From contig JAFSMU010000011.1 in NCBI GenBank assembly GCA_017447775.1, positions 1 through 64,000 on the forward strand: a stretch of 64,000 bases of DNA, given 5' to 3'. Numbering within the stretch: the first letter of the stretch is position 1; each line of letters starts with the position of its first letter. Made by a program: the position numbers and the translations under genes. Shown here in pieces: positions 58,610-64,000 of this stretch. The notes below the pieces were generated by a model, which saw nothing but the letters and a program-made list of their open reading frames with translations, did no database searches and was not told the origin of the DNA. The DNA comes from Clostridia bacterium (lineage in GTDB: Bacteria; Bacillota; Clostridia; Oscillospirales; CAG-272).

Positions 58610-59470
58610 TTATTTGATAAAGTCGCTCTTTTTGAATTTATACTTGCTTCCGCAAAAACGGCATACGGCCTCGATGTTTCCCTGCTCGTCGCAAAGGTCG
58701 GATATTTGCTTATCGGAGAACGCCGCTATGGCGGAGCGGAAACGCTCGCGCGAGCAGTTGCATTTGTACTCGGCGTCAAACTCGTCAAACTCGTCGTATT
58801 CAATGTCACCCAGTGCAAGCTTTATGACGTCGGAATTTGTCGCTCCGCGCTCGAATATGCGGGAAATGTTGAACAGGTTTTTGGCGTTGTCCTCAATTTT
58901 TTGCGCTATCTTTTCGTCGGCAAACGGAAGAAGCTGAACCATAATGCCGCCCGCCGCGGCGCACGTTCCATCGGGAGATACAAGAACGCCGAGCGCGCAC
59001 TCCGTCGGTATCTGTTCGCTTGTGGCGAAGTAGTTGCATATATCCTCGGCGACCTCGCCGCTTACTATCTCAACAGTGCCCGACTGCGGCTCGCCGCCGC
59101 CGAAAGTGCGGGAAACGGTGAGCTGGCCGTGACCGATAACGCCGCGCACGTCGAGCTTTCCGTCGGAGCGGATAGGCAGATCGGCGCCCGGATTTTGCAT
59201 ATATCCGCGCACGTTGCCCTTGTAGTCGGAAACTGCGATAAGCGCTCCGGCGGGGCCATCGCCGAACATACGAAGCGTCAGCGTGTCGTCTTTTTCTTTC
59301 AGCATCGTACCCATAAGCGACGCCGCGGTAAGCACACGGCCGAGCGCCGCAACGGACGTGGGCGCGGGATGGTGGAATTTTACGGCGGCGTTTACGATGT
59401 CAGTTGAATTTACGACAACGACTCTCGCCGAGCCGTCGCGCGTCATTGCGCGAAGAACGTTATATTTCAT
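58610..59470 (-). CDS. hslO: Redox-regulated chaperone Hsp33
   Basis: 286 aa. The C-terminal zinc switch shows as CNC (about 230-232) and CRFC (about 266-269). The N-terminal domain has VRGYMQNPGADLP and GHGQLTVSRTFGGGEP. Under oxidation plus unfolding stress the zinc is lost and the holdase becomes active. It begins 2 nt after the methyltransferase stop, so it is the last gene of the 62.7 to 58.6 kb operon. Confidence 0.95.
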   Translation of the reverse strand: MKYNVLRAMTRDGSARVVVVNSTDIVNAAVKFHHPAPTSVAALGRVLTAASLMGTMLKEKDDTLTLRMFGDGPAGALIAVSDYKGNVRGYMQNPGADLPIRSDGKLDVRGVIGHGQLTVSRTFGGGEPQSGTVEIVSGEVAEDICNYFATSEQIPTECALGVLVSPDGTCAAAGGIMVQLLPFADEKIAQKIEDNAKNLFNISRIFERGATNSDVIKLALGDIEYDEFDEFDAEYKCNCSRERFRSAIAAFSDKQISDLCDEQGNIEAVCRFCGSKYKFKKSDFIK

Positions 59471-59471
59471 T

Positions 59472-60218
59472 TTATTTTACCTTTCTGCAAACAAAAAACA
59501 GTCTGTCGCAAGTTGGAGTCGGGGCGTTGAAGTCGACGTCAGAATACTCGCCGAGAATATCAAAACCCGCGTCCCCAAGCAGTTTTTTAACGGTGCGCTC
59601 CGAATACGCGCGCTGACGCTGTGTTTCGTCGTAGCGACGCCAAACGCCGCCATCTTCCGAAAAGAACGTCAGATAATAGTCGCACACGCGGCGGCGCTCG
59701 TTAAAAAAGCACTGCCACGAAAGAAACATACCGTCATCCTCGTAGACGAATGCGTTATTACCGAGGATATTTTTCATTTTGTACGGCGTGTTCATATCGA
59801 AAATGAACAGCCCTCCGTCAGCCAGCGAGTCGGAAACGCGATAAAAGCACGAGGCGAGAGCCGACGTGTCGGCAAGGTAATTCACCCCGTCGAGCGCGCA
59901 AACAACGGCGTCTGCCGCGTCCCCCGTTTCGAGATTTGCCATATCCTGCTCGGCGAAGCGGACGAAAACTTTTGCGTCGTCCGCTTTTTTCTGCGCCAGC
60001 GCCAGCATTTCCGATGAAATGTCAACGCCCGTGACCGAATATCCGCGCTCGGCAAGGTCGACGGTTATAGTGCCTGTGCCGCAGCCGATATCGACGATCT
60101 TTTTTACTTTTGCGCCGTATTTTTCAAAGCACGAAACGTAAAAATCCGCCCATTTTTTGTAGTCGACGTCGCTCATCAGCGCGTCGTAATATTTTGCAAG
60201 TACGGAATACTGTTCCAT
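59472..60218 (-). CDS. Class I SAM-dependent methyltransferase
   Basis: 248 aa. Motif I VDIGCGTGTITVDLAERG, acidic VTGVDIS, and FAEQDMANLE give a typical small-molecule or ubiquinone-type methyltransferase domain. Substrate unknown. The start overlaps the stop of the TIGR03936 gene by one base; hslO follows. Confidence 0.85.
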   Translation of the reverse strand: MEQYSVLAKYYDALMSDVDYKKWADFYVSCFEKYGAKVKKIVDIGCGTGTITVDLAERGYSVTGVDISSEMLALAQKKADDAKVFVRFAEQDMANLETGDAADAVVCALDGVNYLADTSALASCFYRVSDSLADGGLFIFDMNTPYKMKNILGNNAFVYEDDGMFLSWQCFFNERRRVCDYYLTFFSEDGGVWRRYDETQRQRAYSERTVKKLLGDAGFDILGEYSDVDFNAPTPTCDRLFFVCRKVK

Positions 60219-60892
60219 TATCTGAACTCCGTTGTCTTATCCGGCATAAATACGCCCGTGCGGCAGACAGTGTAGTCGACGTCAGCCATTTCGGGTGCGT
60301 TTGCCGCGATGTGATCTATGATGTATTTCGGGTTTACAAACGAGTTTTCGCCGCAAGAGAGCAGAGCCCGTATAACGACGCCGCCGTCTGCGCGCTCGCA
60401 CGAAAGTATATTACAAAGCGGCGAGATATCGACCTCTTTTGTGCCTGCCTTTGTTGTTTTTTCGATGACGACCTCTCCCGCGAACATATCTTTGATACGT
60501 GCGACAAGCTCGTCGTTTGCGTTTGGCGCGTCGAATACTATTTCGTACTCCGCCCACCCAGCGTCGCAAAAGCGCGTCGTCGGTTCGTACGCTGAAATTG
60601 CGCGAAGCTCCGCCGGGAAAGCGGCGTTCAGGCGTGAAACGACCTCGTCATACGGAATGGGCTCGGTGAGCATGAAGTCCATAAATTCGCAAAGGCTCGA
60701 CGTGCCGACGGAAAGCGGCAGTGAGAACACCATTTTCGGATGCGGGTTGAATCCCATCGTGTACCATATCGGAAGCTTTGCGCGCAGAAACGATGAGCGC
60801 ATCGTGCGGGCAAGGTCGAGGTGCGAGATGAATTTAAGGCTCCCGACCTTTGAAAATTTCACTCTGACGTGATAGCGTTCTTCGGGCACCAT
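60218..60892 (-). CDS. TIGR03936 family radical-SAM-associated protein (DUF2344)
   Basis: 224 aa; ATG at 60892 after TTGGAGGTG. The start RVKFSKVGSLKFISHLDLAR and the later GFNPHPKMVFSLPLSVG are diagnostic. It is usually fused to or beside the TIGR03960 radical SAM protein; here the two genes overlap by 34 nt in different frames. A role in tRNA or ribosome modification is suspected, not proved. Confidence 0.88.
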   Translation of the reverse strand: MVPEERYHVRVKFSKVGSLKFISHLDLARTMRSSFLRAKLPIWYTMGFNPHPKMVFSLPLSVGTSSLCEFMDFMLTEPIPYDEVVSRLNAAFPAELRAISAYEPTTRFCDAGWAEYEIVFDAPNANDELVARIKDMFAGEVVIEKTTKAGTKEVDISPLCNILSCERADGGVVIRALLSCGENSFVNPKYIIDHIAANAPEMADVDYTVCRTGVFMPDKTTEFR

Positions 60893-62715
60893 GTTCTTTC
60901 ACCTCCAAGCCTGTTTGCTCCGCAGCCCGAGCAATGCTCGGAGCAGGCGGGCGTTGTTTTTTCTTTGTATGCGTTGTGGCGCTCGCGCAGGAAAAATTCC
61001 TTCGTTACGCCTATGTCGATAATATCCCACGGCAAGACTTCGTCCTCGCCGAAGGTGCGGTTTGCGTAAAAGCTTTCGTCGATGCCGACGGCGCGGAACA
61101 CGTCAAGCCAGCCCTCATAGCTGAAAAATTCCTCCCAGCTGTCAAGGCGCATACCTCTGTTGTGCGCCTCGATAAGCGCTTTGCATAGCCGACGGTCGCC
61201 GCGCGCGAACACAGCTTCGATGCGGCTTGTTCCCGCGTCGTGATAGTTGTATTTTATCTTGCGGTCGGTGTTTTTTACGGTAACGTATTTCTGGCGGCGG
61301 CAAAGCTCGTCATAATCGCACTGTCCTTCCCACTGGAACGGCGTGAACGGCTTCGGAACGAAGCACGCCGCCGATATCGTTACCTGCGGCTGACGCTTTA
61401 CCCTGTCGGGCGTGCGGTAAAATTCCTCGATGACCTCGCGCGCCAATGCTATGATCCCGTCAAGGTCTTCGTCGGTTTCCGTCGGAAGTCCCTGCATAAA
61501 GTAAAGTTTTACCGCCGTCTTGCCGCCGGAGAAAGCCACGCGGCAGGCGCGGAGAAGTTCCTCTTCGTTTATGTTTTTGTTTATGACGTCGCGAAGGCGC
61601 TGCGTCCCCGCCTCGGGCGCAAATGTGATGCCGCCCGTGCGGATGGTGGAGATCTTGTCCATAAGCTCTTTTGTAAACGAGTTTACACGCAGCGACGGGA
61701 GAGAAAGCGAGATATTGCGCTCATCCGTCCATTTCAGCATTTCGGTCGTGAGCTTGTCTATGCAGGTGTAGTCGCTTATCGACAGTGACGAGAGCGTTAT
61801 TTCGTCGTATCCCGTGTTGTCGATAAGCTTTTTCGCCGCTTCGTTAAGACGCTCGACGGTCTTTTCTCTGACGGGGCGGTAAACCATGCCCGCCTGACAG
61901 AAGCGGCACCCGCGTATACATCCGCGGTAAACTTCAAGCACGACGCGGTCCTGCACCGTTTCGATGTACGGCATAACAAGGTTTTCGGGGTAGGGCGCCT
62001 TGTCCATATCGCGAACGATGCGCTTGCGGACTTTTGTCGGGATATCGCCGTATTTCGGGGTGTAGCTCTTTATCGTGCCGTCGTCGTTGTACTGAACGTC
62101 ATAAAGGGACGGAACGTAAAATCCCTCGATCTGTGCCGCGCGGTGCAAAAACTCTTCCTTTGTCATATCGGAGTGCTTGTATTCACGGAAAAGCAGGCAC
62201 AGCTCGACCACCTCGTCCTCGCCCTCGCCGATGAGCATTATATCGGCAAAATCGGCGACAGGCTCGCCGTTATACGTGCACGGCCCGCCGAAAACGACAA
62301 GCGGATCGCTTTTTTTGCGCTCCGCCGCCATAAGCGGAATCCCCGCAAGGTCGAGCATATTAAGCACGTTTGTGTAGCACATTTCGTATTGGAGCGTAAA
62401 GCCGACGATGTCAAAATCGGCAAGCGGGTCGCCGCTCTCCACCGCCCAAAGCGGGATATCATGCTCGCGCATTTCCTTTTCCATATCGACCCACGGCGCA
62501 TACGCGCGCTCGCACCACACGCCGTCCATTTTGTTCATTATATCGTAAAGGATGCGTATGCCGAGGTTTGACATTCCTATCTCGTACGTGTCGGGAAAGC
62601 AGAACGCAAAGCGGACGTCGACGTCCTTTTTGTCTTTGATTATCTGTCCCCACTCGCCGCCGACGTAACGCCCCGGCTTTTCGACCTTTTTAAGTATGCT
62701 TTCGGGTATTCTCAA
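60859..62715 (-). CDS. TIGR03960 family B12-binding/radical SAM protein
   Basis: 618 aa. N-terminal B12-binding-like domain (GMSNLGIRILYDIMN, IVGFTLQYEMCYTN), radical SAM motif CIRGCRFCQAGMVYRP (about 264-279), and a C-terminal Cys cluster CSEHCSGCG plus later Cys. Function of the family is unknown; it pairs with TIGR03936. It overlaps addB by 4 nt upstream. Usually rplU/rne-type genes follow in Clostridia; here a methyltransferase and hslO do. Confidence 0.9.
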   Translation of the reverse strand: MRIPESILKKVEKPGRYVGGEWGQIIKDKKDVDVRFAFCFPDTYEIGMSNLGIRILYDIMNKMDGVWCERAYAPWVDMEKEMREHDIPLWAVESGDPLADFDIVGFTLQYEMCYTNVLNMLDLAGIPLMAAERKKSDPLVVFGGPCTYNGEPVADFADIMLIGEGEDEVVELCLLFREYKHSDMTKEEFLHRAAQIEGFYVPSLYDVQYNDDGTIKSYTPKYGDIPTKVRKRIVRDMDKAPYPENLVMPYIETVQDRVVLEVYRGCIRGCRFCQAGMVYRPVREKTVERLNEAAKKLIDNTGYDEITLSSLSISDYTCIDKLTTEMLKWTDERNISLSLPSLRVNSFTKELMDKISTIRTGGITFAPEAGTQRLRDVINKNINEEELLRACRVAFSGGKTAVKLYFMQGLPTETDEDLDGIIALAREVIEEFYRTPDRVKRQPQVTISAACFVPKPFTPFQWEGQCDYDELCRRQKYVTVKNTDRKIKYNYHDAGTSRIEAVFARGDRRLCKALIEAHNRGMRLDSWEEFFSYEGWLDVFRAVGIDESFYANRTFGEDEVLPWDIIDIGVTKEFFLRERHNAYKEKTTPACSEHCSGCGANRLGGERTWCPKNAITSE

Positions 62716-64000
62716 TTTTCTTCATCCTCCTCGTCAGATCCGCCGATGTTCGCGCTTCGGCATATCGGCGCAAAACGGCAGTATTTGCACGGTTTTTCTT
62801 CTTTTGATTCAACGGGGCGCGCGTCGGCGATCCCTTGGCAAAGCTCAGAGGTGAACTTGACGACAACGTCCTTTACCGTGCCGAGCAGTTTATCAAATGC
62901 CTCGCTTGAAATGATGTGCGCCGAATCCTTGTCGTTGTCTTTCAGAAAACCGTCGATCTCTTTTTTTGAAGCCGGCAAATATCCGCCCTCAAGCGTTTCG
63001 TCAAGCGCACGGACAACGTCCATATCGCCAAGCACAACGCCGCTGCGTTCTATCTGCACCGATGCGCTCTCGCCGGGTGCGAGTTTTACCTCGGGAGGCT
63101 TTATTCCGAGATAAATAACGCCTGACGGAACAACCTCCCCACCGAAGTGCTTTTCCCCGTTCTCGCTCAGCGCAAGCAGATACAAAAGCATCTGCATATT
63201 AAGCCCAAGCTCGACTTTTGACGCGTCGAACTTTGTCGAACCCGTCTTATAGTCTGAAACGATGACGCGGTACTTGCCGTCGTCCCCGCGGTACGCGTCG
63301 ACGCGGTCGATCTTGCCGCGCACGGTGATCTTCTTGCCGTCGCTTGAAAACTTAAGCGGAGCGACGTCGCCGTTTTTGTCTATTTTCAATTCAAACGCCT
63401 CGGGGCGGAATTTGCCCTGCGAGAACTGCTTTCTCGTTTCGTCGACAAACGCGCGGGCGCTTTTGCAAAGATAGTCCGCAAGGTGAGAAAGACGCGCGGT
63501 GGCGCCGTCGCGCACGTAGATCCCGAGAAGATCATATGCGCTTTTTCTTATGACGTCGTCGATTTCTTCGTCTGTCGCGTCAGGCTTTTCAACGGTGAAT
63601 TTCACCGTGATCTCCATTATTTTGTGCATAAACGTCCCGATGTCGACCTCGTTGAACGACGCCGGTCTGTCGTCCGAGAGTTTAAGCTGTTTTTCGCAAA
63701 AATACATAAAGCGGCATTTTACGTACTGTTCAAGCTCTGACGGGCTTGTCGACACGCCGCGCCCGAACAGCGAATTTGCAAGGTCTTCGCCAAGTCTGCA
63801 CTCGCGCGATGAAAGCGGAATTTTTGAATTTTTCAGCCTGTCGGCATATTCGGGATCGTGTTCGTAGTATTCTTCAAGCGCTCGGCCGAGGTTTCCGCCT
63901 GTGTTTATCGCCGCGTCAAGCGACGCGCGCCTGCCGTATATACGCTCACTGATCGGCAGATCCTCGAATTTTTTTACCTCGATTTTCGGGAACAGCTCGC
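62712..64000 (-). CDS. addB: ATP-dependent deoxyribonuclease subunit B (AddB), 3' part
   Basis: About 429 C-terminal residues; the frame is open to the right edge and the true start lies outside. TSPSELEQYVKCRFMYFC begins the nuclease domain; VDIGTFMHKIME, GKIDRVDAYRG and VIVSDYKTG are the PD-(D/E)XK residues. The C-terminal CKYCRFAPIC with the earlier Cys forms the AddB 4Fe-4S cluster. It acts with AddA in double-strand break resection. An internal GTG at 63755 is not the start. Confidence 0.88.
   Translation of the reverse strand, partial: ELFPKIEVKKFEDLPISERIYGRRASLDAAINTGGNLGRALEEYYEHDPEYADRLKNSKIPLSSRECRLGEDLANSLFGRGVSTSPSELEQYVKCRFMYFCEKQLKLSDDRPASFNEVDIGTFMHKIMEITVKFTVEKPDATDEEIDDVIRKSAYDLLGIYVRDGATARLSHLADYLCKSARAFVDETRKQFSQGKFRPEAFELKIDKNGDVAPLKFSSDGKKITVRGKIDRVDAYRGDDGKYRVIVSDYKTGSTKFDASKVELGLNMQMLLYLLALSENGEKHFGGEVVPSGVIYLGIKPPEVKLAPGESASVQIERSGVVLGDMDVVRALDETLEGGYLPASKKEIDGFLKDNDKDSAHIISSEAFDKLLGTVKDVVVKFTSELCQGIADARPVESKEEKPCKYCRFAPICRSANIGGSDEEDEEN

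Noticed and set aside
1..64000. tRNA or rRNA genes
   Set aside because: No cloverleaf with GTTC-type T-arm or conserved rRNA segment was seen in the intergenic stretches on either strand.

Overview
The window reads as chromosomal DNA of an anaerobic, spore-forming Clostridia-like Firmicute, probably an uncultured gut lineage. The evidence is a yunB sporulation gene, a SpoIIE/RsbU-type phosphatase, RNase J, a PyrR-type pyrimidine attenuator, a CIRCE heat-shock operator, an MEP-pathway kinase (ispE), the nusB/xseA/xseB cluster and the GGGtGRT/NifU-like pair. Most of the 64 kb is dense, host-like coding sequence of moderately high GC. Many promoters match the -35/17-nt/-10 consensus and many operons end in clear intrinsic terminators. 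I saw no rRNA, tRNA, CRISPR array, insertion sequence or prophage.

Layout. 1-7.6 kb: a partial YugP-like membrane protein lacking the protease motif, a membrane-bound PP2C phosphatase, an operon joining a degenerate receiver and degenerate histidine kinase to a VTC polyphosphate-polymerase-like protein and a DUF4956 membrane protein, then RNase J. 7.6-16 kb: a nucleotidyltransferase, ispE with a DUF362 ferredoxin protein, a ClpP/TepA-like protease, pduL with a BNR sialidase-like protein, and the NifU-like/GGGtGRT pair. 16-33 kb: a lipoprotein, an M42 peptidase, pyridoxamine kinase, a heterodimeric ABC exporter, CIRCE-hsp20, a sugar-metabolism pair, a large carbohydrate-enzyme-like protein, mnmA, an amino-acid ABC importer, a DUF3343/cysteine-desulfurase pair and rlmD.

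33.96-37.1 kb is the most unusual part. The 3' end of rlmD closes in a perfect 13-bp inverted repeat, followed by a mosaic of mini-hairpins joined by a constant CATGAATTG-like linker and an S23/four-helix-bundle gene. Then come accessory genes (DUF2716, a TPR-like protein, an alpha/beta hydrolase). The last three are each followed by a non-coding 84-nt segment that still reads as a 27-residue C-terminal tail plus stop. The tails share a '.PRHVECVVLMSR'-like ending that resembles the end of RlmD. I read this as successive cassette insertions at the rlmD 3' end, each leaving a displaced gene end behind. No recombinase is visible in the window.

37-64 kb returns to host-like content: two GGDEF proteins and an HD-GYP protein (c-di-GMP), a rhodanese-cyclophilin fusion, an MFS transporter, a glycerophosphodiesterase, msrA, a radical SAM protein with an SDR, yunB, a paralogue of the large carbohydrate-enzyme-like protein, xseB-xseA-tsaD-like-nusB, malic enzyme, a flavoprotein, a PyrR-attenuated uracil permease, hslO (Hsp33), a methyltransferase, the TIGR03936/TIGR03960 radical-SAM pair and the 3' part of addB, which runs off the end.
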